Source of the DNA: Neofusicoccum parvum
Taxonomy: Eukaryota; Ascomycota; Dothideomycetes; Botryosphaeriales; Botryosphaeriaceae
NCBI GenBank assembly: GCA_020912385.1
Contig: CP087207.1
Span: 1,860,001-1,924,000 of the forward strand
Length of the DNA: 64,000 nucleotides
Direction: 5' to 3'
Position numbers and translations under genes: made by a program. Of this stretch, positions 10,267 through 21,827 are shown in pieces. Every line of letters starts with the position of its first letter. The first letter of the stretch is position 1. Under the pieces are notes generated by a model. That model ran no database searches, was not told the origin of the DNA, and worked only from the letters and a program-made list of their open reading frames with translations.

Positions 10267-11267
10267 TTTGCAGAATTGGTTCTCAGAGAATGCGATGGTC
10301 GAAGAGAAAAAGTCGCCAAAGGGAGGTCTTATATGCCTTACGCTGCGGTCAGAGTTGACGCCAAGGCTGAGGATTCGAAGGATTCCCGTCGCGGTGTCGC
10401 AATGTGAACCCCCGCAATCCCCGGTGTCCCGCACCAAAGTGTTTCTTATCACGGCGTCACTCCTCGCGGTACACCTCCTGCGGTGTTTCAGTAATTAGGA
10501 GAATCGAAATGCCGTCAGCTGAGAGTCTCGCACATTTCAGGAAGGTCTGTCGCTGCTGGCAAATGGCTGTTCGGCACCTTATCACGGTGTTGATTATTCA
10601 TTGCTCGTGACTTTTAGACAACAAATTCACTTCAGCGGATGTCGCTGCGGCAAGGGAGTACGAAAAGAGCCTTCGAAATTTGGAAATTTGGGAAACACTG
10701 TGTAGAAACACCGCCTTGTAATAATCCTTGAAATACCACCTCTGGCTATCTTTGGAAAAGCATTGTCCCATCTACTCGCCTGCACTTCTTAGGACATACA
10801 TGAGAGCGGTGATCATGTCTCAAAGATCAACTTTGGAGCGACATGTGCAAGTCAAGATCTGAGGAACAGGTGTTGAGCGAGAGGTGGAGAATAGTGTGGA
10901 TGATAGTCTCGAAATCCACATGGTCGGGGTGAACCCAGTCGGGGTCGAGGCCGCCAAGTGCATCGGACACGACCTGGAGATAGTCTTTGATTTAAAAAAA
11001 GGAGTGATAACGCTCGGAGCAGGCGAAAGATTGTGATTTGGTTCGACACCTTTCGTGTTACCTGACGAGAGGGTAGAAATGTTAAGCCTGACTTTTGGTA
11101 CGAGGACTACGTTAGCTAATGCTCAGAAGTTGAAAATGGTGATGACGAGAAAGGAATATAACTCCCAGTATGTGTCAGGTGTCAATGCCGCAGTAAATAC
11201 AAGCTGCGGAGACCGTGTGCACTAGGAGCCCTTATCCGTAGTAGTAAGGAAAGGAACAGAGAGGAAG
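10267..11267. other. Intergenic region, no gene recognised
   Basis: About 1 kb upstream of the hydrolase. Only short overlapping open frames occur, none with a recognisable domain. It presumably contains the hydrolase promoter at its left end. Confidence 0.45.
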
Positions 11268-11753
11268 TTATAAAATACCTTGCTCAATGTCGCCTGGCAC
11301 CATGACTGAGATCCGTGCAGTTTGCCGCAGGCCGAGAAGCCCACTCAGGATGAGACCAAGAGTGATACCCCACGGGATGGGCTCAAGGAGAATCGACCGG
11401 ACATCGAAGCCAAGGATCAAGCCAGTAGTGGCTGCGATAATCATCCCTATGGCCATGCAGCAGTCTTTGTCTTGATTTTCTCGGCTCAGGTGGTAGTAGG
11501 CGAAGGCTGAGATGGACCAAATCATGTATGGTATAGTATTCAGCCGTAAAGTGGTAGTAAAGTTGTGTCTTGCAGCGCCCCGGTGAAGCACGGTCGTGGC
11601 TACAGCCGATAGGAACATGGAGGAGACTGTAGATATCTGCAGGAGCGATCGATGAAAATTTGGTCTGGCGATGGTGGACTTGATCGCCTCGACATCTTCG
11701 TTCATGCTAGGCAAGTCCAAATTTCGTTGGTCATTAACATGTATGCCACGCAA
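11268..11753 (-). CDS. Small multi-pass membrane protein of unknown function
   Basis: A 161-residue open frame. After a polar N-terminus it has four hydrophobic stretches: around residues 40-58, 75-86, 98-113 (MAIGMIIAATTGLILGF) and 125-142 (IPWGITLGLILSGLLGL). The pattern suggests a four-pass membrane protein. I do not recognise the family. The ATG at 11753 is the first in frame, but an upstream exon cannot be excluded. The hydrophobic periodicity argues for a real gene; no catalytic motif is visible. Confidence 0.5.
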   Translation of the reverse strand: MRGIHVNDQRNLDLPSMNEDVEAIKSTIARPNFHRSLLQISTVSSMFLSAVATTVLHRGAARHNFTTTLRLNTIPYMIWSISAFAYYHLSRENQDKDCCMAIGMIIAATTGLILGFDVRSILLEPIPWGITLGLILSGLLGLRQTARISVMVPGDIEQGIL

Positions 11754-12005
11754 GCTGTTGTAAAAAGGTGCTTTTGAGGGGAAGAATTGACGAGAGATCG
11801 AGGCTTATAACTAAAATTTGAGACTTTAGAGACGCTGAGACTTTAGAGATGCTCAGGTGCCTTCCGGCGATGGGATATCGAGAGGATTTCGAGATGGGAT
11901 GTGACTGACTTATATGCTGAGCATTCCTAGCTATTCGTTCATGCACAGAAACAGACACTCTATCGGACTGTCTCATAGATCCGTCACCCATGAGGCTATT
12001 TTTGA

Positions 12006-12180
12006 CCGGTCAAGCGCCCAGCTAGGCTACACAAAGGGCGAAGTGAATGCTTCAGAGGTTACACAGATCAGCACAGCCTCATACTCCTATAGGCCAAGTC
12101 CCCGGTCAAGCTACACAAGGGGCTGGGTGCATATACGGCTTTACGTAAATCAGCACAGCCTCGTACTCTTACCGGTCAAC
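12006..12180. repeat. Diverged tandem direct repeat
   Basis: CCGGTCAA occurs at 12006, 12102 and 12172. ATCAGCACAGCCTC(A/G)TACTC occurs at 12067 and again at 12149, an 82-bp spacing. CTACACAAAGGGC and CTACACAAGGGGC occur in the same relative order. Together these make about two diverged copies of an 80-95 bp unit. No coding function is apparent. Confidence 0.6.
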
Positions 12181-12586
12181 CCCAAATAACTCAAGGCAGA
12201 CACCGCCTACCATCGAATAGATAGTCGCGCACACCTGTTGATCTCCAATACACAGCCTCGATCAAGACAGCTGTGAGTTTCTGCAGCATGAGCTTCGAGG
12301 CTGATTAGGCGGCCTCGGGCTGGAAGGCTGATTTCACACGGCTTCGCCTTCCTTGTGAAACTCCTAATTCGACTAGTTGCGAGACATGTTGATGCCAAAA
12401 TCATATCCCTGATTGAGGCCTCCGCGCAGTGTTCAACATTATACTGGAGAGTCCCGACCAAAATCCGCTTAGAGACTCTTGGTCGCCGCCCATCTTTACC
12501 CACCTCATCTCAACTATCCCTTTAATGCCAGATTTTTGCTTCTGTAATTCTCGGTATTGACTTTTATAGATCAAAGCATCGTGCAC

Positions 12587-13149
12587 ATGCTTTCTTACGT
12601 TGCCGATTCGGGTGCTTGGTTTCGTGGGCTCGACTACGGGCTGCCTCTGGAGAGAATGGCAGCATTTGTCCGCCACGCCGCTACATCGATAGTCGGAGCT
12701 CTTATGGGGATCACGAGCGTTATCTGGGTAGCGCTCAGGAACGAGCCAGTAGTTCCCGCGCGCCTTTGCTGGTTGTTCGTGCTCCACTCTCAGTCTCGAA
12801 GCTTCTCGTACTAACAAAGTCTTCTAAAAGATTCTTCTGTCAGTGGGCCAGCCTGACACTGCTGTATCTGATCCTCCATTCGATCCGCATAATGCATGCG
12901 AAAGTTTACGCCTTACTCCCTCATTACTGTAATTGTGGATCACTGGCTCACATTTTCAGTTATGTCCTGGCAACTCTTCTCCTCGCCGCAGTATGCATTG
13001 CCCTGCTCTCCGCCGAACAACGCTTCGGTTTGAGTGGCTTCGTCGCCGTTACGTCGACACCGCCGTGCATATCGTTCGGGGCGTTCCTTGCAACGTTTCT
13101 GCTGCCGGAGAGGCGCCGTCAGCAAGACTTGGACATGAGGTTATATTGA
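12587..13149 (+). CDS. Small membrane protein, paralogue of the gene at 30.5 kb; model uncertain
   Basis: Exon 12587-12778 and exon 12844-13149 join in phase across an intron with a TACTAAC branch site, giving about 165 residues. GALMGITSVIWVALR aligns with GVFMGLSSVVWVTLR of the gene at 30511-31217, and the C-terminal ISFGAFLATFLLPE aligns with ISFAAFLVSFFFPE. Hydrophobic helices include SLTLLYLILHSI and VLATLLLAAVCIALL. The paralogue has a second intron just after the HAR/HAK position. Here the matching 56-nt GT...AG stretch (12904-12959) would shift the frame if removed, so it is either retained, adding about 19 residues, or the copy is damaged. Function unknown. Confidence 0.55.
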
Positions 13150-15141
13150 GCTATTAGGTTTTGCCGGGATCGAAGAGATCCTATATCTGGTCAGCAATCA
13201 AGATTAGCTCCAGATGACTGGGAAGCTCTACCCTCGAGTATCGTATCACGACACCCTTCTATTCTGAACGATGATCGGTGTCTGTGGAGTTGGGATGAGC
13301 TGATTATTATACTCTGTAGCGGGGTTGTTAGGACGTCAGCGCTAGAACCAATGCGGAGAGCAGCCCGTGCCGCAACTCTCTTGCTTCAAGTATTGTATGC
13401 ATGTGTCCCTGGAAGGCGTTTAGGAACAACCTTGATGCTTATCGCAAGATGTTGTCACGATCTTTCATTAGACTCCAATGGCATATATCGTAGAGTATGA
13501 TGTGTCAATATTTTGACAAAAGCTTGGCTACCTGAATGTTCACGTGACACTGGTCTACACCTCTCTGGAGATAGAACGGTTTGAAGAAACAGCGAGTACC
13601 TTCTTGAACAGGATATCGTTCATATATATAATGCTGCCCGTCGCTGGGAGAAGATGTTATTTCTCCTTTGGCACGAACAACAGCCAGTAGAGCAAGAGTC
13701 GAGGTCTTTTTAGACTCACAGAACGACAGGTCTTTTCCATCCTAATATTCTTGCGAAGAGGCATGTAGGTAGTTTCAATATCCAGGATTGACTTACTGAA
13801 TCGGTAGATGCAACAGTGACTCGGTATGCTGTAACGCTGTATACTTATGCTCCGGAAGGCGGGAGGGGCTCCGTCACACCACCATGTGTGACCTGGTGAT
13901 TTCAGAACCGTTTCAGCTCAAACTCTATCGGCCAACCAATACCGTCTACAAAGCCTAGATGAGATCACAAGGGTCGTGACGATTTCCAGATTGCAAGATA
14001 TGCAGCGACAGTTTGCTGTCCACTGATAGCGCGAGATATAGAGCAAGGCATGCCTCGGCACACATCTGAAATAGCATTGGCAGCGAGTCAGGATATCATG
14101 CAGAGTCGGGTGATCTGCCGTCCCATTTCTCTCGCTCCAGCCCGTCGCTTATCGGCAGTCACTCGGAGTTCGGCAGTCTGACAGCGTGGACGGCATGTGA
14201 AAGTCCAATACGGAAACATCAGGTCATGCAGCAGGCGCTGGGCGCGACACAAAGCAATAACATGAAGACGTTGAGCACTGCTAGAGGGCCTTAAAATCTC
14301 CATGCAGCGTCAAGAGTGAGTACTAATCTGCCGGAGGAAGAATGAAAGAAGCTATACTAATCATTTCGAAGCCATGCTCAAGACGGTTAGCTCTTGAGTA
14401 GATCCGAGCAGCGCTACCGAGCAGAGCATGGAGTGTCTTGCAAGACTGAAATCCAAGGGCGCCCCGAGCATGCTTTTATTATTGGTCGGAGCAATATCGA
14501 GGCCGAATCCCGCACTATCGCAGGCGGTAAGGCGCTTCCGACAACCCGGTACGCACGTTTCGGATCGACGTTGCTTGACAGCAAACGCCCGGTTATAGTG
14601 GAAGCATAACGGAAGAGATCTATCCGCGAAAGTTTTGGAGGGGCTTTGTTTTTCACGACATCCTGCTGTTTACGTCCGTAACTCGAAAAAAGATGCACGC
14701 CCAAGTCATTCATGCGCCACGCCTCGATGGAGGAATATTCTCGACCGACGTCGGCCGACATAACCACTCCAGCGGATTTCTGTTGGCAATCTGATTCGTG
14801 GGTTGATGTCCACACAGATCTCGCACGAGCTTAAGAAAAGAATGTTCCTTCGCGACCGTTACTTTTTTGGGCTGGCGGCATTTGCCGGTTTCCTCATTCG
14901 GCCGCAGCGTGGGTTGAGTAATCACATGTCACAGATCCCGACGCAGACAGCTCACCTGTTGTGGGTTGTTGGAACAACTTCATCACTCTCTTTGGCCTCC
15001 TGTACGCAAGCGGTCCAATATAAAGTATAAGCCTCGAAGTTACCCAGCTATGGATGAAAATTTTGACGTAAACTCATCCTCCCCAGCCTTTCACGGCCAT
15101 CTGCCAATCGGAGTCCGAAGACACATCAACACCGTTTTTCC
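13150..15141. other. Gene-poor 2-kb region
   Basis: No open frame with recognisable sequence on either strand; the longest (14414-14815 minus) shows no motif. I see no terminal repeats, transposase remnants or tRNA. Near the right end a leader precedes the MFS gene. Confidence 0.45.
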
Positions 15142-16803
15142 ATGAGAACCTCGCAAGATGAGGCCTCGTCCAAGGGATCGGGCAACGAATTCGGGCTCGA
15201 TGGCCCAGCAGCTGGATGCGACGGGACCGATCCTTCAGACAAGAGAAACCCGAAGAACTGGAGCATGCTAAAGAAGATCATGCACACCATCATCCCAGGC
15301 CTCCTCGCCTTCGAAATGTCTGCCACTCCCAATCCCCTACCCCTCAAACGCTCTAACCCTCCTCCAGTGTCTTCTCCACCTCCGTCACCGTCCCCGCCTC
15401 GCCCATCCTCATGCTCGAATTCTCCATCTCCCGCACCGTCGCAACCCTCCCCCTCACGCTCTACGCCCTCGGCCTCGCCTTCGGCCCACTCTTCTCCGCG
15501 CCCCTGTCCGAAGCCATCGGCCGGCGCCCCGTCTACATCAGCTCCGTAACGCTGCTCCTCGCGTTCACGGCGGGCGCCGGCGGGGCGCAGAACCTCGCCA
15601 CGCTGCTCATCTGCCGGTTCCTGGCGGGGTTCTTCGGGTCGGCGGGCGTGGCGATCGGAGCGGGCACGCTGGCGGACGTGTGGGACGGGAGCGCGGCGCA
15701 GGGGCCTGCCAGCATCATGTTCATCCTGGGCCCGTTCCTGGGACCGACGCTGGGGCCGATCGCGAGCGCGTACACGCTGCACGGGCGCGGCAACGACTGG
15801 CGCTGGACGCAGTGGCTGGTGCTGATGGTCGGGGCGCCGGCCATGGTCGGCGTGCTGTGCATGAGCGAGACGTCGGCCGTGGCGCTGGAGCACCGGGGCG
15901 AGAAGGACGCTGGAGCAGGCGGGAGGTGGAAGGGCGCTGCGCGGGTTGTTGGTCGTGCGGTTGCGCGCCCCACGCGCATGCTGTTTACGGAGATTATCGT
16001 GGCGAGTCTGACCCTGTACACGGCGTTTGCGTACGCGATGATCTTCAGCTACTTCTCCAGCTCGTCGTATGTGCTGCCGAAGTACTACGGCTTCAATGTG
16101 CGCGAGGTCGGGCTGAGCTTTATTGGAGTCATCATTGGGTACATCCTTGCGACCGTTGTGTTCGCCGTCTTCGACAGGACGCTGTACGCTCGCGCAGCTG
16201 TTGCGGAGGGATCGCCGCCGTCGCCGAAGCACAGGCTGTACTCGGCGCTGGTTGGCAGCTTCTTCCTGCCTGCTGGTTTGTTTTGGTGAGTTCATGGCAC
16301 TTTACCCCAGCCCCCCTCGCTTTGCCCTTGCTGACCTGGTTACGAAGGTATGCGTGGGAAGCACATAACGGCGGCCGCTGGGCTCCGTTGGTGGCAAGCG
16401 GCATCCCCTTCGGATTCGGCGCTTTCTCTTTGTTTGTAAGTCTCTGTTGAAGTTGACTTTTAGGACGTTAGCTCACTTGACATTTTCAAAGGTTTCGGCG
16501 ATTGCGTACCTTGTGGACGTTTACAAGGCGGGAGCCGCGGCTTCGGGTTGGTTCCGTCCTCCTGGATAATACGTGCGTCATGCTAACATTGTTTAAGCTC
16601 TCGCTGCCAACGGCACCCTCCGATACATCTTCGGTGCCGTCTTCCCCCTCTTCACGACGCAGATGTACGAAAATCTTGGCGTGCACTGGGCAGGCAGTGT
16701 CTTCGCATTTTTGTCTCTTCTTCTTTTACCCATTCCATGGCTTTTGTTCCGTTATGGTGATGGGCTACGGAATAAAAATAAGTCAACCAGCGAGGTGGTG
16801 TAA
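15142..16803 (+). CDS. MFS transporter, DHA1 drug:H+ antiporter type
   Basis: Five exons (15142-15317, 15368-16285, 16348-16435, 16492-16546, 16598-16803) total 1443 nt and 480 residues. The cytoplasmic N-terminus contains DPSDKRNPKNWSMLKK, the W-containing lead-in typical of fungal DHA1 carriers. The loop between helices 2 and 3 has GPLFSAPLSEAIGRRPVY, matching the MFS motif G-x-x-x-D/E-x-x-G-R-R. LGPTLGPIASAY is the antiporter motif C region. The C-terminal half continues through VSAIAYLVDVYKAGAAASALAA and ends in a lysine-rich tail. It should be an integral plasma-membrane protein exporting small molecules. The 5' position relative to the secreted RNase-like gene suggests no shared pathway. 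Substrate unknown. Confidence 0.9.
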
Positions 16804-17276
16804 CGACTTGTATCAGCCACCCAGGCACAGATTCTTAGTAAAGAGTAGACCACTTTCATCCTGACGACTACTCTATATTCCCATACACATGAAGTAGATA
16901 TAGAATGAATTCATAGAGCGTAGACAACTTAATATAGACGAATCACAGCTCTGCTCCTCGGTTCGCACTGATTCCTCGGTCGTGATCAGAAAAGTGTAGT
17001 TGTCTTAAACTCTTCGTTGCAGTCTCTAATAGGACGTCTTTGTAGCATTTCGGGCACTTCTACGAGCTCATGTCTGCAGGAGCAGTTTCACCTTCATCTA
17101 GACATGTAGCCATGGCAGCCTGTGTGATAATTTTAGGCAAGGCAAAGACATCAACGACCCAGAGATTGTAAGAAAGACAGCGAAATTGCATTCAAGTTGC
17201 GCAACTAGTTACAAACGAGCGACATCGGCTTCCATCTCGCCGCGAGGTTTCTCATCCCTGTTCGTAGTTGGAAGCT
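16804..17276. other. Convergent 3' intergenic region
   Basis: About 470 bp between the stops of the MFS gene (plus) and the RNase-like gene (minus). AT-rich at the left; no open frame of interest. It should contain both 3' UTRs and polyadenylation sites. Confidence 0.45.
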
Positions 17277-17920
17277 CTAGGCATTGGTGCAGCTCTTGAA
17301 CTGGTTGTCATCGAGGCCTCGATGCGTGATGGCGCCGCTAAACACAAAGGTCAGAGCTGCAGATGATTTTGATCAGGGCAGAATGGCACTCACCAGTACT
17401 TGAAGCTGTTGCCAGTCCATCCAAGAACGACACGATCAAAGGTGTTGTCCTTGCCAAGCGGATACTCGACGTACTTCCTAACACCTCCATTCTTGCCGAT
17501 CTTGCAGTCATCCGGGAATTTGACCCCGGAATCGTTGCCGCCGTAGTTCTTGGGATATTTCTCTTCCAGGAAGTCAGAATGAATGTGGATGGAAAGGAGT
17601 GCGCGACTGACGTTGGCCTTGAGTAACGGTGGACGTGATTGTGCCATCTGAAGCCTTCAGGTGCGTCTTCGCGCTCTTGACGGCGCTTTGGACATTTTTC
17701 TTGGTGAATTCCTTGCTTTGGCCGCCACCTACACCAATTAGGTTCCAGAGAATGCGTCTCAGGGATTCGGAGTCTTGCCTTCGCACTTGACGGCCACCAT
17801 GTCAGCACGAGCAAAAAGCTCGGGCTCAGCCACGGTGTTTACGCCATTACTGATGTCCGCAGGCAAGGCGGTGCCAAAGCTGGCAAGGAGGAAACCGAAA
17901 AGGGCGTAGGAGAACTGCAT
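17277..17920 (-). CDS. Secreted RNase T1/F1-fold protein with altered active site
   Basis: Exons 17920-17787, 17715-17612, 17562-17394 and 17337-17277 give 468 nt and 155 residues. The N-terminus (MQFSYALFGFLLASFGTALP) is a signal peptide, so the mature protein is secreted and small. Matches to microbial guanyl-specific ribonucleases are VEYPL (catalytic Glu), FDRVVLGW (catalytic Arg) and CGAITHRG (catalytic His), followed by a C-terminal Cys. The segment expected to hold the first catalytic His (Y-P-H) reads KYPKNYGG, so that His seems replaced by Lys. The other splice choice at 17.6 kb was rejected because it breaks the frame. It could be a weakened RNase or an RNase-like effector; its role is not established. 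A TATATA box lies 90 bp upstream. Confidence 0.75.
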
Positions 17921-18693
17921 GATGACTTTGGTGCTTTGGGCTGGATGATGAAGGGAGTGTGGAGATGGTGGAACTTGATAGCTCAGATTCTATGAAGCTG
18001 GTGGTCTTTTATATACCGCTTTTTGCCCCCAACTCTCGTCGTCGGCCGAGAGCTGCGACTGCTGTATCGTAGTGCTCAATCATGAGCTCCAAGCCATTCC
18101 TCGGTAGCCTGATTCCTGAAGGAAGAAACGTCTCCGAGGATTTTTCTTCTCGAGCTAGCACGAAGGTTGCACATACGGTATGTCAAGCGCTAAAGGCGGC
18201 GAGGCCAATCCGGTCTGTCATCCGCCAATCTCTATTGAGCTTCAGGGCGGATGAGAATTCGACCGACTGAATGGGAGGCTGACACATCCTCTTGCGTCGA
18301 TCGCAGCAGTTTCGAGATGGAAGTTGTACACGTTTAGAGGTTTCGGAAATGCGGCATTTTATTCTGGCTGCACATGTCGACAGTACGTCATTTTGTTGTT
18401 GTTGACGTTCAGCTGTGCTCCCAGACCGGCAGCGTTGGTTGTCGTAAATGTCAGCCTGGCTTCCGTATTTGGTTGGCGCTGAGTTCGCGTTACGTCAAAT
18501 GTCTTTTCGGCCAACACGGAAAGGGAGCCCTTGTCTGTTGGCCCACGTGACGCAATCCTGCCCTGTTTCCTCCAAGCTCCAAGGCAGCCTACATAACACT
18601 TCACTTGCTCTGTTCTTCTCCACGGACTTCAGCTTCCAAAGCACTTCTCATCACCCTGCACGAGTTCTTTCTGCTTGCCATTTCGCTTTCACA
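17921..18693. other. Divergent intergenic region
   Basis: About 770 bp separating the minus-strand RNase-like gene from the plus-strand DUF3632 gene. It must hold both promoters. No additional gene is supported. Confidence 0.5.
18010..18015 (-). promoter_or_regulatory. Probable TATA box of the RNase-like gene
   Basis: TATATA sits about 90 bp upstream of the minus-strand ATG at 17920, inside TTTTATATACC. The strong TATA box would suit a tightly regulated, highly expressed secreted protein; this is inference from sequence. Confidence 0.45.
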
Positions 18694-19646
18694 ATGTCGC
18701 AAAACTGGACTGCAGATCTTTACGATGCTCCACATCTCCTACCAGAATCCAAACAGACCATACCAATCATTCAAGATCTCATCGCTGGCACAGAGAATGC
18801 CAAAGATGCAGCATCTCGCGTCGCTGCCGTCTTCGAGGACCGCATCAAAAACGGCAACAACGAGACCCCCAACGGCCTCTGGGTCGTCTTCTGCACCGCA
18901 GTCGACCGGCTGGGCAGCGACGAGAAAGTGATCACCCTCCTTATCGACTTCCTCCTCAGCCTCGCCTCTCTGAACGTGCTCGACGCCTCCGGCAACCCCA
19001 TCGCCTCCAACTGCAACGGCGACGCCTTCTGGTCGCAGCTGCCAGGCTTCTCGCTCGTCTTCCGCGACGAGCTGACCAGTAAGTCCTTCCCCGCTCCCCC
19101 CTCTCCCGCAGGCAGCGGCTCACCCACGCCCCAGGCATCGACAACACCGACTCCATCGCCGACGCGCAGTGGGCCGCCGAGAAGCGCCGCTTCCGCAACG
19201 CCAACGTCTTCCAGGCCACGTGGCTCGGCCGCGTCGCCGACCGCGGCCCCCGCCGCGAGCGCCTCTCCGCCCAGACCTTCGCGCTCTGGCACATCAGCTC
19301 CGCACTCGACTGCGGCGTGCCGGACACCGCGCTCGGGAGGCGGCGGACCGAGATGTACGTCCCGCAGGCCGCGCAGTGGGTCCTGCTGGCCGGGGCCGTC
19401 GTCTACAGGCTGTGCCGGGAGGACGTGGAGAATAATGGGGAGCCGGCGAGGGAGCGGTGTCAGGGGGATGAGGCGGTGGAGGGGTGGTTGTGGACGGGGC
19501 CAGAGGGGTTTAGTCTGGCGCGGTGGGCGTGGTGGAGGAGAAGGTTTGCGGAGATTGCGGCGATGGAGGGCGTGGAGGCGGAGGTGAAGGAATTGGCTCG
19601 AAGTGCTGCGGAGAGGATGGGTGCAATTCAGAATTCTGAGAAGTAG
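18694..19646 (+). CDS. DUF3632 family protein
   Basis: Exons 18694-19078 and 19135-19646 total 897 nt and 298 residues. The frame also extends upstream of 18694, but that part lies in the leader; the ATG starting MSQNWTADLYDAP is the plausible start. The C-terminal block WLWTGPEGFSLARWAWWRRR (about residue 244) followed by an alternating helix is the hallmark of DUF3632, a family found in filamentous fungi with no assigned function. It has no signal peptide or membrane helix, so it is probably cytosolic. The second exon is extremely GC-rich compared with the first. Confidence 0.82.
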
Positions 19647-20215
19647 GGTTTTGAGGCGCCAGCTTGACATGGAACGGATTTTGATCCAACTCTTATGGTA
19701 ATGGGTATATGGCCTTAGCCAGGCTGTAAACCCTTTTCAAAGGGAGTGTTGCGTATCAGTAGCTGAAATGAGACTGTACAACGGAGTCCGAGACCTCAAG
19801 CATCTGCAAAAGTAAGCCTTCTGCGCTACTATGGCTGCGTTCTCGAAACCTCCAGCAGTTGTTCCAGCTTAGGCGTCCACGAGACCGTTGTGGGGCTTGT
19901 TTCAAGCAGCGCTGATGATATTCAAGCTTTGCTGTGACATGAAAAGCTGAACTGACTGAAACCATTATTTCACAGCTGCAAGAGGCTTTCCATAAACGTT
20001 CAAGTGCTGAAGACAAAAAGTTCTTCCCGCCAGGCGCCTCATGTAGAAGGAATCCCGTGCTTAAAATATGAAAATTCGTAGGAATCTCAAGATTCTTAAT
20101 GAAAATAATTCTTCATAAGCAACTATATCCACTATAGAAGTTCCTGTGCGGCTGCGTCAAATTTGCTGCCAGGAGATCAACACCGTCTCAAGTATGACAA
20201 CGAGGAACTTGGTTT
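19647..20215. other. Convergent intergenic region
   Basis: About 570 bp between the stops of the DUF3632 gene and the DUF6594 gene. AT-rich towards the right; no gene seen. Confidence 0.45.
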
Positions 20216-21261
20216 TTAGTTTATACTACCGTTTTCACCCTGCACAAAAACGACCTGAACAGCGGAGAAAGCTGCAGTAACAGCGAAAATGTCCGTTCTC
20301 TTAGCTGAAGTGAAGAGCGCAAGAGTGAACGAGATCAACAAATTGAAGGCAGCGATAATGCCTAAGCGCGCCTCCATCGAATGGATATAATACAATACAA
20401 CGATTGACAGGACTGGAAGAATAGACGCAATGGCGGTTGTTGCTAGGTACGTGAGACGGAGCAAGGTCCCTTCCTCGCAACCGACCAGACCGGTGATTTT
20501 TGACGGCTTGCAGAACTTGCTAAAGCCCCATTTGAACAATTTCGATACGCCGTACTCCGCTAGTATCTTGGAAATTTTGTCCTCATTTTGGCGAGGAAGA
20601 AGGGCGACTATGTCAGCAGCGAAGCCTTTTGGTTCGTGTATATTTCCCCAGATTTCGGAATCCTGCCCCTCAAGTGCAAAGGGCCCCATGTCTTGGGAGG
20701 CGAGGAATTTCTGAAGATATCTAAGATCGGAATTTCCAGGGGGCTTCATCGGAAGGATGAATGATTGTTGAATCAAGGCCATGTCTGTACTATTACTATC
20801 ATGCAAGCAAAGCCGACAGAGAAGCACAACTTACTGTATCTCTCTAGCTTTTCTCTTGCACTGAGCAAGAGTTTGAGCTGGATATCATCACCCTCTACAC
20901 TAGAACGGTTGAGGAAAAACCAGTCTCTAGCGTAAAGCGGTTGATACTCCGAGCCCTCGCTGTCGTCTCGCTGAATTTCCTTCAACCTCTCTTCGATATC
21001 CACCAATTCGGCCTGGAGGTGCAAGAGGTTCAACTTGTTCAAGAATGCAAACCGTCGAAACACGGCAAGTTCAGGGACAAGTCCCATACGCTCTGCAAGT
21101 CTTGGATAGCCAGGTGGTAAAAAGTCGGCTGGGTGGGCCTCTGGCGTAGAAGACAGGCATCCGTGCGCTTTGGTGTGAGTAGCGCGTACTGTGGTAGCAT
21201 CCTTCTCCTCTCCAGTCGCAGCTGAAGCCTGCAAGCTGATCGTGTCTTGATTCGAAATCAT
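20216..21261 (-). CDS. DUF6594 domain membrane protein
   Basis: Exons 21261-20835 and 20784-20216 total 996 nt and 331 residues. GYPRLAERMGLVPELAVFRR (about residue 52) followed by LNLLHLQAELVDIEERLKEI is the standard start of DUF6594. ILPMKPPGNSDLRYLQKFL and the C-terminal hydrophobic block complete it, with three membrane helices: TAIASILPVLSIVVLYYI, LGIIAAFNLLISFTLALF and IFAVTAAFSAVQVVFVQG. This is a large fungal family of C-terminally anchored membrane proteins without known function, often found in accessory regions. The splice joins KLERYN to MALIQQS exactly as in the family. Confidence 0.88.
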
Positions 21262-21827
21262 GGGAAAGCTGACATAAGGACAGAATATCTTTCAGAAACC
21301 CCTTTTGGTGCGCCAGGCTGAATGTTGAGGCCATACATACAACGAACGGATACTACAAGATATACTTGCCCAAACGTCAGCCTCACGAAGGCAACCTTGT
21401 GTCACCTGACCGGATGGATTTCGGCCACAGCAAGGCAGATTTGAAAGTATGCCTCGCATGTTTCTGACTCCAAAAATACCCAAGCTTCCAATCTCAACGA
21501 GCAGAAGGTTATTGGTTCCTGGCCTTCCATCACTGATAGGCTGCTACTTGTCAAAGCGAGCAGCCGAGGTGCCTCGTAGTGATGAGTTGGCATACAGGGC
21601 TGTATTGCATACATGTTAGCCAATCAAATGAATGCAGTGAATGTGCTTCGCAACAGAACAGGACATACGGCGGGGCCGAAGGCAGGCGGGGTCGAAGAAT
21701 AAAATCGCGCAATCCCCTCAGTCAGCTCAGCCTTGCCCAACGTCTCAAATGCGACTGTAAAACCATCAAAGTCTCAAGATCTCTCACTTTTTTGAGACTC
21801 GTCCAAATATTCACGTCAGATATCTCG
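21262..21827. other. Intergenic region
   Basis: About 570 bp between divergent genes. Small frames (for example 21402-21623 minus) have no recognisable domain. It contains the promoter of the DUF6594 gene. Confidence 0.4.

Noticed and set aside
11037..11060. GGTTCGACACC resembling a tRNA B box
   Set aside because: The flanking bases do not form a T-stem and no A box or acceptor stem could be found.
13150..15141. Possible transposon remnant in the gene-poor stretch
   Set aside because: No terminal repeats, target-site duplication or transposase/reverse transcriptase sequence could be found.
15126..16295. 389-residue minus-strand ORF over the MFS gene
   Set aside because: It is very Arg-rich, lacks motifs and is the complement of a clear transporter.
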